DNA of 64,000 nucleotides from Flavobacterium sp. MedPE-SWcel. GTDB taxonomy: Bacteria > Bacteroidota > Bacteroidia > Flavobacteriales > Flavobacteriaceae. Position numbers and translations under genes: made by a program. The stretch covers positions 124,001 to 188,000 of the forward strand of contig MPCW01000002.1 in assembly GCA_001874325.1 (NCBI GenBank), read 5' to 3'. A model generated the notes under the pieces. It saw only the letters and a program-made list of their open reading frames with translations, ran no database searches and had not been told where the DNA came from. Positions 52,534-61,989 of the stretch are shown in pieces. How positions within the stretch are numbered: the stretch's first letter is position 1; every line of letters starts with the position of its first letter.

Positions 52534-53937
52534 TTAAAGTGAATTTATAAAATCTAATAAATTGTTTCTCTCTTCAGTGCTTAGATTCTTAAACTGTTGT
52601 TTACTATTCTCTGCTTCACCTCCATGCCATAAAATAGCTTCTTCAATATTTCTTGCACGGCCATCATGTAATAAAAACGTATGATTGTTTACTGTAGAAA
52701 TCAAACCAATACCCCAAAGAGGTTGCGTTCTCCACTCATTACCATTAGCAAGAAAATCAGGTCTATTATCTGCTAAATCATCTCCCATATCATGTAATAA
52801 AAAATCAGAATAAGGTTTAATAGTTATATTATCTAATAATGAATTTATTGAAGAGTTACCTGTTTTTTGATTAATAGCATGGCAACCAATACAGTTTAAC
52901 TCATTAAATAATACTTTACCTCTTAAAACTGATTTGTCTTTATAGTTACGTCTATTAGGTACCGCTAGATTAGCTTGATAAAAGACTACTTTATCAAGTT
53001 GAATATCTGTAACCTCTGGGTCTCCTCCGTTTGGAGCATCTTGACAATCCTGTTGTGGAGAAGGACAATTTGTTTCAGTAAATAAAGATGTAGTTAACCC
53101 CATATCACCATGAAAAGCTCCCGCCACTTGTTGCTTTAATGTAGGTGCATTGGCTTTCCAACCATATTTCCCTAAGGTAGTAGCTTGTTCTTCAACATTC
53201 CATACATAATTTGCTCTACCCGAAATACCATCCTCATCAGAGTCAAACTCATCTGTAAACTTTAATATTTCAGAGTCAGGTAAAGCACTTACTAAACCTA
53301 AACCAATGGTTTGTTGCCCAACTCTAGGAGACATTTGTACATTAGAGATAGCTCCAAATTGCTCGTCTATTAGAGAATAAATAGGTTTTTGAAGTTCATA
53401 AGAAGTTCCATCTGCATAAGTTCCTGAAATTGTTTGGTAAGTAACATTAACTTTTGCTTCATACGGGATACCAAAGTTAGCTCTATCCTGTATTTGATTA
53501 CCATAACCAGGTACAGGGTTATTCCCTCCATTTATATTTTGACCAGGTAAACTAATACGCATTAAAAAACCACTCGAATTCACACCATTAACTAATGGCT
53601 TACCCCTACCATCTTTAAAATGACAGTTTGCACAAGCTCTGGCATTAAAAGTAGGCCCTAAACCATCTCTAGCAGTTGTAGATGCTGGTGAAGATACCCA
53701 AGGTTGGTCAAACAATGAGTTTCCTGATGCAAAAATGCCTAATTGCTCAAAACTCAAACCATCAATTTCAGCATTAAAAGCATTACCACTCGTAGAGTTT
53801 ACACCTAATGCTCCTGTTAAAAGCTCCTCTCCTTCTTCATAGCCTCCTGTATTAACAGTAGTATCATCATCATTAGAACAACTACTAAACCCAATGATTA
53901 ATGCTGATAATAAAAATGTATATTTAATTGTTTTCAT
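52534..53937 (-). CDS. Di-heme oxidoreductase (thiol oxidoreductase-like)
   Basis: A 467-residue exported protein (signal TFLLSALIIGFSSCSND, lipobox Cys about residue 20) of the DHOR family. Two CXXCH haem sites are visible: ARACANCHFKDGRGKPL (about residues 108-120) and LNCIGCHAINQ (about residue 352). Other family signatures are RISLPGQNINGGNNPVPGYG, ISGRANYVW, and TFLLHDGRARNIEEAILWHGGEAE near the C-terminus. The family resembles MauG/cytochrome c peroxidase-type enzymes and often pairs with imelysins. The ATG at 53937 begins the signal and is preferred to an upstream start. Its place between two imelysin genes suggests periplasmic redox work linked to iron handling. Confidence 0.9.
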   Translation of the reverse strand: MKTIKYTFLLSALIIGFSSCSNDDDTTVNTGGYEEGEELLTGALGVNSTSGNAFNAEIDGLSFEQLGIFASGNSLFDQPWVSSPASTTARDGLGPTFNARACANCHFKDGRGKPLVNGVNSSGFLMRISLPGQNINGGNNPVPGYGNQIQDRANFGIPYEAKVNVTYQTISGTYADGTSYELQKPIYSLIDEQFGAISNVQMSPRVGQQTIGLGLVSALPDSEILKFTDEFDSDEDGISGRANYVWNVEEQATTLGKYGWKANAPTLKQQVAGAFHGDMGLTTSLFTETNCPSPQQDCQDAPNGGDPEVTDIQLDKVVFYQANLAVPNRRNYKDKSVLRGKVLFNELNCIGCHAINQKTGNSSINSLLDNITIKPYSDFLLHDMGDDLADNRPDFLANGNEWRTQPLWGIGLISTVNNHTFLLHDGRARNIEEAILWHGGEAENSKQQFKNLSTEERNNLLDFINSL

Positions 53938-53953
53938 AATATGATAAACCAAC

Positions 53954-53979
53954 AAATCTCGACGTAAAAGTCGAGATTT
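53954..53979. repeat. Intercistronic hairpin between imelysin and DHOR genes
   Basis: AAATCTCGAC / GTCGAGATTT forms a perfect 10-bp stem around GTAAAA. The outer bases TGATAAA (53942-53948) and TTTATCA (53976-53982) can also pair. No T-run follows on the minus strand, so it is not a classic terminator. It lies 17 bp upstream of the DHOR start codon and may set the relative stability or translation of the two parts. Confidence 0.6.
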
Positions 53980-54007
53980 ATCAGTCTTGTAAAAAATTTA
54001 GTTTATA

Positions 54008-55234
54008 CTATAAATTTATACCTACTACAGTGGCAGAAGCACTGATTTCATCAGCTAAATCTTGTAGTGCTTTTACAGCTTGCATAACAGGGCCTTGTGG
54101 GTTATCTGTTGATTGTTCTTGTGTAATTAAATAATCAAAAGGCTGTGCATTATTAGCAATAGCATTTACTTTATCCATTGCTAAATCTGCTGCTGCTTTT
54201 AATTTCGCTGCTTGTGTAGCATCTTCTTGTTTAACTAAGTTATAAAAAGAAGCCCCTTCAGTTGTACCGTACTTCCCGAAAATAACATTATAAACACCTT
54301 GAGCGTTTGCTACAATGTCTCTATGTGTATTATCAGCAAAACATGAATGCTCATCTTCTTGTCCTGTTTGGTTTAAACCACCATCACTATCAACAGGAGC
54401 AATCATACGCTCAGAGCTTAACTCATCACCCGCAATAAAGAAAGCACCATTAATAGCTTGTTTTAAAGCAATATCTTCATCTAAAGCTGCAAAAAAAGTT
54501 CTATAAGCCCCCCCTGTATTCCAAGTAGCAACTAAGTCTTGCATATCACTTACTAATAAATTAGTAACAACTTGTAAATATTCAGATCTTCTTTCTGCAT
54601 TATCAGCTGTAGTATAATCAGTATATACACGTTGCCCTGCTTGATTATCTACTGGAGCTGAGTTATCTTGTCCCCAAAGTAAAAATTCAATAGCATGCCA
54701 TCCTGTACTAATTGCAGCAGCATTATCATTAGCTTCATTTAAATCAGCTAATATTTGAGCTTCAATATTTATACTTTCATCAGCTATAATACTAGAATCG
54801 AATGTTCCTCCACCTGATCCTTCTGTACCAGCTTGTACATAATCAATATAAGCTTCTTCTATAGGCCAAGCATTTATTTGCCCCTCAGTACCTAAAGACC
54901 ATGGTTGCCCCTCAGTATCAATTGGTCCATTACACTCTCTATATGCTTCTGTTTGTCCATAAATTTCTCTTGCTTCTAACCAAGCCAATTTAACAGCGTT
55001 AAAATTAGCTTCTGTTTTATCTGCTAAAAATGTATTTACAGCTGTTTGTAATGCCACTGCACTTATATGACTATCTGAATATGATTGATAAACTATATTC
55101 GCATAGTTTGACTTTACTAAAGCTTTAGTAACAACAGTATCTTGAGGTGTTGTATTGTCATCATCACTACTGCACGAAGCACTAAAAACTAAGATTGATG
55201 CTAGAAGAGATAACTTGATGGATTTAAATTTCAT
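54008..55234 (-). CDS. Imelysin family lipoprotein, first gene of the operon
   Basis: A 408-residue lipoprotein (signal LSLLASILVFSASCSSD, lipid Cys about residue 21) of the imelysin family. Clear family signatures: VKLAWLEAREIYGQTEAYRECNGPID, then GWHAIEFLLWGQD (the GxHxxE motif, proposed metal-binding in imelysins), and SERMIAPVDSDGGLNQTGQEDEHSCFADNTHRDIV near the C-terminal half. Imelysins such as IrpA and EfeO-type proteins act in iron uptake. It is followed after 70 bp, containing a hairpin, by the DHOR gene and then a second imelysin. The ATG at 55234 is used over the adjacent GTG. Confidence 0.92.
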   Translation of the reverse strand: MKFKSIKLSLLASILVFSASCSSDDDNTTPQDTVVTKALVKSNYANIVYQSYSDSHISAVALQTAVNTFLADKTEANFNAVKLAWLEAREIYGQTEAYRECNGPIDTEGQPWSLGTEGQINAWPIEEAYIDYVQAGTEGSGGGTFDSSIIADESINIEAQILADLNEANDNAAAISTGWHAIEFLLWGQDNSAPVDNQAGQRVYTDYTTADNAERRSEYLQVVTNLLVSDMQDLVATWNTGGAYRTFFAALDEDIALKQAINGAFFIAGDELSSERMIAPVDSDGGLNQTGQEDEHSCFADNTHRDIVANAQGVYNVIFGKYGTTEGASFYNLVKQEDATQAAKLKAAADLAMDKVNAIANNAQPFDYLITQEQSTDNPQGPVMQAVKALQDLADEISASATVVGINL

Positions 55235-55270
55235 CACTATATTTATTTAGATTAATTTTATATTAGAGCG

Positions 55271-55301
55271 CAAATGTATTTTTAAAAAACATATTAAACA
55301 A
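55271..55301 (-). promoter_or_regulatory. Promoter of the imelysin/DHOR operon (TTG-N20-TACATTTG)
   Basis: On the minus strand a TTG at 55299-55301 and TACATTTG at 55271-55278, 20 bp apart, 36 bp upstream of the first imelysin start. I see no obvious Fur box overlapping it. Confidence 0.6.
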
Positions 55302-55751
55302 AAATTTTCCTTAAAATTTTTGGAGTATTTATGAAAACTAAACCTACTTTAAAAGTAAAATTACATCATTCATCATAGGTCAATAAATGACATTTATTAG
55401 TGAATTAAAAACAACATTTACAAGAAATAAAAATTAAATTCAACATATTGATATACAGGCAAATAGTGTATTTTTAATTTTCGAATAACCCTGTCAATTA
55501 CTCAACATATTTTTGTAATACGTGCTAAAAATAAAACTCTGATTCAGATACCCCTCCTATTGTGTGACATCATTTTAAAAAAAAGAACCTATAACACTAT
55601 ATATAAATCAGTTATACAATCAAACATATCTAAATATAAAATTTAATCAACTGAGTAATTCACCACCCATAATTAATTACTTTTATAATAGATTTATTTC
55701 TCATGAAAATGAAAATGACTCTAGAATAATTATTTTTTTCTTTAAAATTAT
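55302..55751. other. AT-rich intergenic stretch, no gene found
   Basis: About 450 bp of AT-rich sequence between the imelysin promoter and the met operon promoter. Stops occur in all frames and no hairpin, repeat or RNA gene stands out. Confidence 0.5.
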
Positions 55752-55783
55752 TTGGATATTAAATTTTTATGTTGCTAAATTTG
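55752..55783 (+). promoter_or_regulatory. Promoter of the methionine operon (TTG-N21-TAAATTTG)
   Basis: TTG at 55752-55754 and TAAATTTG at 55776-55783, 21 bp apart. The predicted start, near 55790, places the riboswitch about 25 nt into the transcript. Confidence 0.7.
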
Positions 55784-55812
55784 CAGACACAAAGTTCAAT
55801 AACTTACTGAAA

Positions 55813-55935
55813 TGTTATCAAGAAAGGTGGAGGGAATAGACCCGAAGAAGCCTTAGCAACCCTTAAGCAATTTAAGAAGGTGCTAAATTCTACTTAATTT
55901 TCGATTCATTTATCGAAACATTGGATAGATAACTC
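55813..55935 (+). ncRNA. SAM-I riboswitch (S-box leader)
   Basis: The conserved S-box core is present. It begins GTTATCAAGAAAGGTGGAGGG (P1 5' side and start of P2), continues with ACCCGAAGAAGCC and GCAACC, and has a P3 hairpin CCTTAA / TTAAGAAGG. A P4-like stem, TTTCGAT / ATCGAAA, lies at about 55899-55919. P1 closes with GATAAC at 55928-55933 pairing with GTTATC at 55814-55819. SAM-I aptamers bind S-adenosylmethionine and shut off methionine genes. Here a terminator follows directly, and five methionine-pathway genes lie downstream, so the operon should be repressed when SAM is high. Confidence 0.93.
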
Positions 55936-55938
55936 AAA

Positions 55939-55974
55939 CCAATAGCTCATCTGCTATTGGCAATTTTCTTTTTA
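55939..55974 (+). terminator. Riboswitch-controlled intrinsic terminator
   Basis: Stem CCAATAGC (55939-55946) / GCTATTGG (55953-55960), loop TCATCT, followed by a T-rich run (CAATTTTCTTTTT). ATTGG at 55920-55924 can pair with CCAAT of the left arm, a possible antiterminator that would compete with terminator formation. This is the expression platform of the SAM-I riboswitch. Confidence 0.85.
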
Positions 55975-56056
55975 ACATTTTTCTATTAGGTACGCTTTTT
56001 TTAAGGCGCATTTGACTTTTGGTTTAATTTATTATTAACTCAAAAAAATTAGAAAA

Positions 56057-57235
56057 ATGAGTGCAACAAAAATTATTCATTCAATTCCAAGTGATCCGCT
56101 TACTGGAGCAATTTCAGTACCCGTGTATCAAACATCAACTTTTATTCAGGAAGCACCTGGTGTAAACAAAGGTTATGACTATGCTAGAAGTAACAACCCG
56201 ACCCGAAGCACGTTAGAAAATGTTGTTGCTCAGCTAGAAGGGGGCGATTCAGCTTTTGCTTTTGCAACAGGTTTAGCAGCTATTGATGCGGTGTTAAAGT
56301 TATTATCTACAGGTGATGAAATTATCGCGGTAGATGATATTTATGGCGGTGCATATCGTTTATTTACTCATGTTTATGAAAAACTGGGCGTAAAAGTACA
56401 TTATGTAGATACTACCGAAACGGCTAATGTAGCAAATGTTATTAGTAGTAAAACAAAGTTGGTTTGGATAGAATCTCCAACAAACCCAACACTAAAAGTT
56501 TCGGATATAGAAACCATAAGTCTTATTGCTAAAAGTGTAGATGCTTTGCTTGTAGTAGATAATACTTTTGCGAGTCCAATAGCACAACAGCCTCTTGCTT
56601 TAGGAGCAGATATCATTATTCATAGTGGAACAAAATATATTGGCGGACACTCCGATTTAGTGGCAGGACTGGTTGTAACCAAGACTAAAGAACTATCTGA
56701 TAGACTAAAATTTATTCAAAATGCATCAGGAGGAATTTTAGGACCTTGGGATTGCTTTTTAACCATTCGAGGTATCGAAACTTTAGAGCTTCGCTATAAA
56801 AAACAATGTGAAAATGCGATTGAAGTAGCTAATTTTTTAGTAGATCATAACGCAGTAGACGAGGTGTTCTTTCCAGGTTTGATTACACATAAAAACCATG
56901 ATATTGCTAAACGTCAGCAAAACGGATTGTTTGGCGGTATAGTCTCTTTTTCTTTAAAAGAAGATACTCAAGAAGCCGCTATAGCATTTGTAACCAGTAC
57001 GAAATACTTTAAGCTAGCCGAAAGCTTAGGAGGAGTAAAAAGCCTGCTTTGTCAGCCATCGAAAATGACGCATGCCTCAATACCAAGAGAGAAGCGTTTA
57101 CAATCTGGAATTAAAGATTCTTTAATTCGATTGTCTTGCGGAATTGAAGATGTTCAAGATTTAATTAACGACTTAAGTCAGGCATTCACAACAACAAAGT
57201 GTAAATCTAAAACCGGAAGTTATGTCAAGAAATAA
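56057..57235 (+). CDS. metB: PLP-dependent trans-sulfuration enzyme (cystathionine gamma-synthase / O-acetylhomoserine sulfhydrylase type)
   Basis: A 392-residue fold-type I PLP enzyme of the Cys/Met metabolism family. It shows YDYARSNNPTRSTLENVVAQLEGG and VDNTFASPIAQQPLALGADIIIHSGTKYIGGHSD (Schiff-base Lys in SGTKY), and a C-terminal SLGGVKSLLCQPSKMTHASIP with the conserved substrate loop. It makes the sulfur transfer to the activated homoserine carbon chain, from cysteine (MetB) or sulfide (MetY/MetZ). Sequence alone cannot separate these. It is first in the operon behind the SAM-I riboswitch, as expected, and overlaps the homoserine dehydrogenase start by 14 bp. Confidence 0.92.
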   Translation: MSATKIIHSIPSDPLTGAISVPVYQTSTFIQEAPGVNKGYDYARSNNPTRSTLENVVAQLEGGDSAFAFATGLAAIDAVLKLLSTGDEIIAVDDIYGGAYRLFTHVYEKLGVKVHYVDTTETANVANVISSKTKLVWIESPTNPTLKVSDIETISLIAKSVDALLVVDNTFASPIAQQPLALGADIIIHSGTKYIGGHSDLVAGLVVTKTKELSDRLKFIQNASGGILGPWDCFLTIRGIETLELRYKKQCENAIEVANFLVDHNAVDEVFFPGLITHKNHDIAKRQQNGLFGGIVSFSLKEDTQEAAIAFVTSTKYFKLAESLGGVKSLLCQPSKMTHASIPREKRLQSGIKDSLIRLSCGIEDVQDLINDLSQAFTTTKCKSKTGSYVKK

Positions 57236-58304
57236 AGTAGTACACCTTGTAGTTTTCGGGATAGGTAATGTGGGTAGCACATTAATCGATCAAATTAATG
57301 ATGCCGAAAAAGGGTTAGACCAACAGTTAAACCTAGAAATAAAAATAGCTGTTGTTACCAACTCTAAACTATCGTTTATAACCATAAATAAAGATAAGAA
57401 AGACTGGGCGTTAAATTTTGAAAAATACTCAATCCCATTTGGAGTAGAAGAGGTTATTCAGTTTGTAAAAGCAGAAAAATATGAAAATGTTATAGCAATT
57501 GATGCTACTACAGGTGTGAATTTTGTACAAAATTACATTAGCCTAATAGAAAACGGATTTCATATCATTTCGGCAAACAAAATAGCCAATACGCTGAGTT
57601 TAGATTTTTATGATAAACTACGCGATACTTTAAGGAGATACAATAAGTACTTTTTGTATGAAACTAATGTAGGTGCAGGTTTACCAATAATAGAAACGAT
57701 AAAGAGTCTGTACGATTCAGGCGATCAAATAGAAAGAGTTAGAGGTGTTTTTTCAGGGTCATTAAGCTATATATTTAATCGGTTTTCAGCCGAAAATGTA
57801 TCGTTTTCTAATGTGTTACTGAATGCTTCAAAGCTAGGGTTAACAGAACCCGATGCACGCGAGGATCTTTCGGGGAATGATGTAGCGAGGAAGCTATTAA
57901 TACTAGCCAGAGAACTAAATTTAAAAGTTGAATTTGAAGATGTTGCCATAGAATCTTTAGTGCCTAGACAATTTGATGGTAATACAACTTTAAATCAGTT
58001 TCAATCAAATATTACAGTACTAGACGCTCCTTTTCTTCAACGAAAACAAGAACTACCCGATGGTAAAGTGTTGCGTTATGTGGGTGAGCTGAATGTACCT
58101 GCAAAAACATTAGAAGTAAAACTTGTCGCGGCAGAATCGCAATCGCCTTTAGGGCAGTTAAAAGATGCCGATTCCATTTTTGAAATTTTCACGGAATCGT
58201 ATGGCGAACGACCAATAGTGATTCAAGGTGCAGGCGCAGGAAAAGCCGTTACGGCACGCGGGCTATTATCGGATATAGTCAAGCTATCTCACAATTTAAA
58301 TTGA
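57222..58304 (+). CDS. hom: Homoserine dehydrogenase
   Basis: A 360-residue NAD(P)-dependent reductase making homoserine from aspartate semialdehyde. The Rossmann motif is VVFGIGNVGSTLIDQI. Family signatures are YETNVGAGLPIIETIKSLYDSGD and GVFSGSLSYIFNRF, then LTEPDAREDLSGNDVARKLLILARE (the catalytic Lys and Asp region). The C-terminus lacks the ACT-type regulatory domain of many homoserine dehydrogenases, so it is probably not feedback-regulated by threonine; control here is by the riboswitch. It overlaps the upstream metB-like gene by 14 bp. An activating acyltransferase (metX/metA) is not in the window. Confidence 0.92.
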   Translation: MSRNKVVHLVVFGIGNVGSTLIDQINDAEKGLDQQLNLEIKIAVVTNSKLSFITINKDKKDWALNFEKYSIPFGVEEVIQFVKAEKYENVIAIDATTGVNFVQNYISLIENGFHIISANKIANTLSLDFYDKLRDTLRRYNKYFLYETNVGAGLPIIETIKSLYDSGDQIERVRGVFSGSLSYIFNRFSAENVSFSNVLLNASKLGLTEPDAREDLSGNDVARKLLILARELNLKVEFEDVAIESLVPRQFDGNTTLNQFQSNITVLDAPFLQRKQELPDGKVLRYVGELNVPAKTLEVKLVAAESQSPLGQLKDADSIFEIFTESYGERPIVIQGAGAGKAVTARGLLSDIVKLSHNLN

Positions 58305-58308
58305 TGTT

Positions 58309-59310
58309 ATGCAAAATATAATACAAGAGGTCACTAAACGAATTTTAGTGCTAGATGGTGCTATGGGTACTATGCTACAACAATATAATTTTTCGGAAGA
58401 AGATTTTAGAGGCGAACGGTTTAAAAACCACCCTAACCCCTTAAAAGGGAATAACGATTTATTGTCGATAACACAGCCAGAAGCCATTGCAAAAGTGCAT
58501 AGTTTATACTTTGAAGCGGGGGCTGATATTGTTGAAACCAATACCTTTTCGGGTACTACCATTGCGATGGAAGATTATAATTTAGAGAGTTTAGTGTATG
58601 AGCTTAACTACGAATCGGCAAGAATAGCAAGAGAGGTTGCTGATGAATTTACTAAAGCAAATCCTGAAAAACCAAGGTATGTAGCTGGCAGCATAGGACC
58701 AACAAATAAAACGGCTAGTATGTCGCCAGATGTGAATAAGCCTGAATATAGAGCAATCACTTTTGAAGAACTTCGCGTAGCGTATAAAGAGCAAACAGAA
58801 GCATTAATTGATGGCGGAGTAGATATACTGCTGGTAGAAACTATTTTTGATACACTTAATGCTAAGGCAGCTCTATTTGCTATAGAAGAGGTTAAAGAAG
58901 AACGTAAAATAGATGTCCCCGTTATGGTATCGGGGACTATTACCGATGCTTCGGGTAGAACATTGTCTGGGCAAACTGTCGAGGGATTTTTAACCTCTAT
59001 TTCTCATGTTCCACTGCTAAGTGTAGGTTTTAACTGTGCACTGGGTGCAGAGCAGCTTAAGCCCTATTTACAACGACTATCTGATAAAACAGAACTCTTT
59101 ACATCAGCACACCCAAATGCAGGTTTGCCCAACGCTTTTGGCGAATATGACCAAACAGCAGAACAGATGCAATTATTGATAGAAGAATATTTAAAAGATG
59201 GGTTAATTAATATTATAGGTGGTTGTTGTGGAACAGATCCAGAACACATTAAAGCTATTGCAGAAGTAGTGAAAGGTTATGAACCGCGACAAGTTAATGT
59301 AGAAATATGA
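58309..59310 (+). CDS. metH: Methionine synthase, homocysteine-binding module (MetH N-terminal part)
   Basis: A 333-residue protein equal to the first domain of cobalamin-dependent MetH. It is a homocysteine S-methyltransferase barrel with [45 protein letters not shown] and the zinc motif [11 protein letters not shown] (with an upstream Cys in GFNCAL). It activates the homocysteine thiol for methyl transfer. The rest of MetH is the next gene, overlapping by 4 bp (ATGA), so the two subunits are coupled. This two-gene layout is, as I recall, usual in Bacteroidota. Confidence 0.93.
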   Translation: MQNIIQEVTKRILVLDGAMGTMLQQYNFSEEDFRGERFKNHPNPLKGNNDLLSITQPEAIAKVHSLYFEAGADIVETNTFSGTTIAMEDYNLESLVYELNYESARIAREVADEFTKANPEKPRYVAGSIGPTNKTASMSPDVNKPEYRAITFEELRVAYKEQTEALIDGGVDILLVETIFDTLNAKAALFAIEEVKEERKIDVPVMVSGTITDASGRTLSGQTVEGFLTSISHVPLLSVGFNCALGAEQLKPYLQRLSDKTELFTSAHPNAGLPNAFGEYDQTAEQMQLLIEEYLKDGLINIIGGCCGTDPEHIKAIAEVVKGYEPRQVNVEI

Positions 59311-61988
59311 TGGTAGCAAATGAGAATAGATATCTGACATTATCAGGGTTAGAGCCTCTTATAGTTACACCCGAAAGCAATTTTATTAATGTAGGGGAGC
59401 GTACTAATGTTACAGGGTCGCGTAAGTTTTTACGACTGATAAGAGAAGAAAAGTTTGATGAGGCATTAGATGTAGCTAGAGATCAAGTAGAGGGTGGTGC
59501 ACAAATTTTGGATGTGAATATGGATGAGGGAATGCTTGACGGAAAGCATGCCATGACCAAGTTTTTGAACCTCATAGCATCAGAGCCAGATATTGCACGT
59601 ATCCCTATTATGATTGATAGCTCTAAATGGGAAATTATCGAAGCAGGATTGCAGGTGGTTCAAGGCAAGTGTGTTGTTAATTCGATTAGTTTAAAAGAGG
59701 GCGAAAAAGAGTTTATAAGGCAAGCAAGACTGGTTAAACGCTATGGTGCTGCGGTAATTGTTATGGCTTTTGACGAAGTAGGGCAAGCTGATACGTTAGA
59801 ACGTCGTATTGCAATTTGTAAACGCTCGTATGACATACTGGTTCAGGAGGTTAACTTCCTGCCACAAGACATTATTTTTGATCCTAATATATTTCCTGTA
59901 GCTACAGGTATGGATGAGCATCGTTTAAATGCATTGGATTTTTTTAATGCCACAAAGTGGATTAGAGAAAACTTGCCTTATGCTAATGTTTCAGGGGGTA
60001 TAAGTAATGTGTCTTTCTCATTTAGAGGTAACAATGTTGTTCGGGAGGCTATTAATGCAGCGTTTTTATATCATGCTATTAAAAACGGATTGAATTTAGG
60101 TATTGTAAACCCTACAATGTTAGAAGTTTATGATGAAATCCCAAAGGAGTTACTACAACATGTTGAAGACGTATTATTTAATAAATATAATGATGCTACT
60201 GAGCGTTTATTAGATTTTGCCGAAACTGTAAAGGAAGATAGAAGAGATACAGCCGAGAAGATTTTAGAATGGAGAAATACCTCATTACAAGAACGAATTA
60301 CATATAGCTTGATTAAAGGTATTGATGCTTTTATTGTAGAAGATGTAGAAGAAGCTCGACTGTTAGCAGAAAGACCTATTCAGGTTATAGAAGGTAACCT
60401 CATGATTGGGATGAATGTTGTAGGAGACCTCTTTGGGAGCGGGAAAATGTTTTTGCCTCAGGTAGTAAAATCGGCACGTGTTATGAAAAAAGCGGTGGCT
60501 TATTTACAACCCTTTATCGAAGCTGAAAAAGATGGTAAACAGGAGTTTGCAGGTAAAATTTTAATGGCAACCGTAAAAGGAGACGTTCATGACATAGGTA
60601 AAAATATTGTGAGTGTAGTTTTGGGTTGTAATAACTACGAAATTGTTGACTTAGGGGTTATGGTACCTCCTGAAAAAATTATAGAAACAGCGATTAAAGA
60701 AAACATAGACATTATCGGGCTAAGTGGTTTAATAACTCCTTCGCTTGATGAGATGGTTTACCTTTCTAAGGCTATGAAAAAGGAAAATTTAACTATTCCA
60801 TTAATTATTGGAGGGGCGACTACATCTAAAGCGCATACATCAGTAAAAATAGCACCTAATTATGACCATTCCGTAGTACATATTAACGATGCATCACGAG
60901 CTGTAACTGTAGTGGGAAATTTATTAAAAAAAGATAATCAAGTCTTTAAGAATCAGATTCGAGAAGAGTATGATGTATTTCGTGAACAGTTTTTAAAGCG
61001 TGGTAAAAAAAAAGAATACTTATCGCTAGAGGAAGCGCGAAAGAATAAATTTAAAATCGACTGGAATACATCAACCATTATAAAACCAAAGGAATTAGGT
61101 ATTCAAATTATAGACGATTTTGATATTACCAAGCTAGAAGCCTATATCGACTGGAGTCCGTTTTTTAGAAGTTGGGATTTACATGGTAAATATCCAGAGA
61201 TTTTAAATGATGCCGTTGTAGGACAGCAAGCACAAGAATTGTTTAGAGACGCACAAGAGCTGTTAAAGCGTGTTTTCGAAGAAAAACTACTTAAAGCAAA
61301 AGCCGTTTTTGGGCTGTTTACTGCCAATACAGTTCGTGATGATGATGTTGAGGTGTATGACGAACAAGGGAATACACAAGCTACATTTTTAACCCTACGC
61401 CAACAATTAAAGAAAAGAACAGGAGTGCCCAATATCGCTTTAGCTGATTTTATTACACCAAAAACAAGAGACAGGCAAGACTATATAGGTGCTTTTTGCG
61501 TGTCTACAGGTTTTGGAACTCAGGAGCTGGCACAGCAGTTTGAAGCGGATAATGATGATTATAACTCGATAATGATTAAGGCATTAGCCGATCGTTTGGC
61601 AGAAGCTTATGCGGAATATTTACATAAAGAGGTACGTGTAAAGTATTGGTATTATGATGCTAACGAAAATCTATCTAACGAAGAATTGATTAAAGAACAG
61701 TATGTGGGTATTCGCCCTGCACCAGGTTATCCTGCTTGCCCCGATCATTTAGAGAAAAATACCATTTGGGAACTTTTGGATGTTGAAAAAAACATAGGTG
61801 TACAACTTACGGATTCGTTAGCCATGTGGCCAGCAGCAAGTGTAAGTGGTTATTACTTTGGTAATCAAGAAGCGAAATATTTTGGGTTGGGTAAAATAAC
61901 CCAAGATCAGGTGAAAGATTATAGCATTAGAAGAAATATATCAGAAGAAGAAGCCTCTAAATGGTTAAACCCAAACATAACATATTAG
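59307..61988 (+). CDS. metH: Methionine synthase, pterin-, cobalamin- and SAM-binding modules (MetH C-terminal part)
   Basis: An 893-residue protein with three domains. The first is pterin binding ([25 protein letters not shown]). The second is cobalamin binding (four-helix cap, then [22 protein letters not shown] with the lower-ligand His428, [18 protein letters not shown]). The third is the reactivation domain ([27 protein letters not shown]). It transfers the methyl group of 5-methyl-THF through cobalamin to homocysteine bound by the partner protein. Together the two genes equal one MetH of about 1225 residues. The next gene starts 1 bp after the stop. Cobalamin is required, and the importer at the left end of the window is a possible but unproven source. 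Confidence 0.95.
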   Translation: MMVANENRYLTLSGLEPLIVTPESNFINVGERTNVTGSRKFLRLIREEKFDEALDVARDQVEGGAQILDVNMDEGMLDGKHAMTKFLNLIASEPDIARIPIMIDSSKWEIIEAGLQVVQGKCVVNSISLKEGEKEFIRQARLVKRYGAAVIVMAFDEVGQADTLERRIAICKRSYDILVQEVNFLPQDIIFDPNIFPVATGMDEHRLNALDFFNATKWIRENLPYANVSGGISNVSFSFRGNNVVREAINAAFLYHAIKNGLNLGIVNPTMLEVYDEIPKELLQHVEDVLFNKYNDATERLLDFAETVKEDRRDTAEKILEWRNTSLQERITYSLIKGIDAFIVEDVEEARLLAERPIQVIEGNLMIGMNVVGDLFGSGKMFLPQVVKSARVMKKAVAYLQPFIEAEKDGKQEFAGKILMATVKGDVHDIGKNIVSVVLGCNNYEIVDLGVMVPPEKIIETAIKENIDIIGLSGLITPSLDEMVYLSKAMKKENLTIPLIIGGATTSKAHTSVKIAPNYDHSVVHINDASRAVTVVGNLLKKDNQVFKNQIREEYDVFREQFLKRGKKKEYLSLEEARKNKFKIDWNTSTIIKPKELGIQIIDDFDITKLEAYIDWSPFFRSWDLHGKYPEILNDAVVGQQAQELFRDAQELLKRVFEEKLLKAKAVFGLFTANTVRDDDVEVYDEQGNTQATFLTLRQQLKKRTGVPNIALADFITPKTRDRQDYIGAFCVSTGFGTQELAQQFEADNDDYNSIMIKALADRLAEAYAEYLHKEVRVKYWYYDANENLSNEELIKEQYVGIRPAPGYPACPDHLEKNTIWELLDVEKNIGVQLTDSLAMWPAASVSGYYFGNQEAKYFGLGKITQDQVKDYSIRRNISEEEASKWLNPNITY

Positions 61989-61989
61989 T

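Noticed and set aside
55813..55935. Leader as a cobalamin riboswitch, given the B12-dependent MetH
   Set aside because: The conserved core matches SAM-I (GGTGGAGGG, GAAGCC, GCAACC), and no B12 box was seen.
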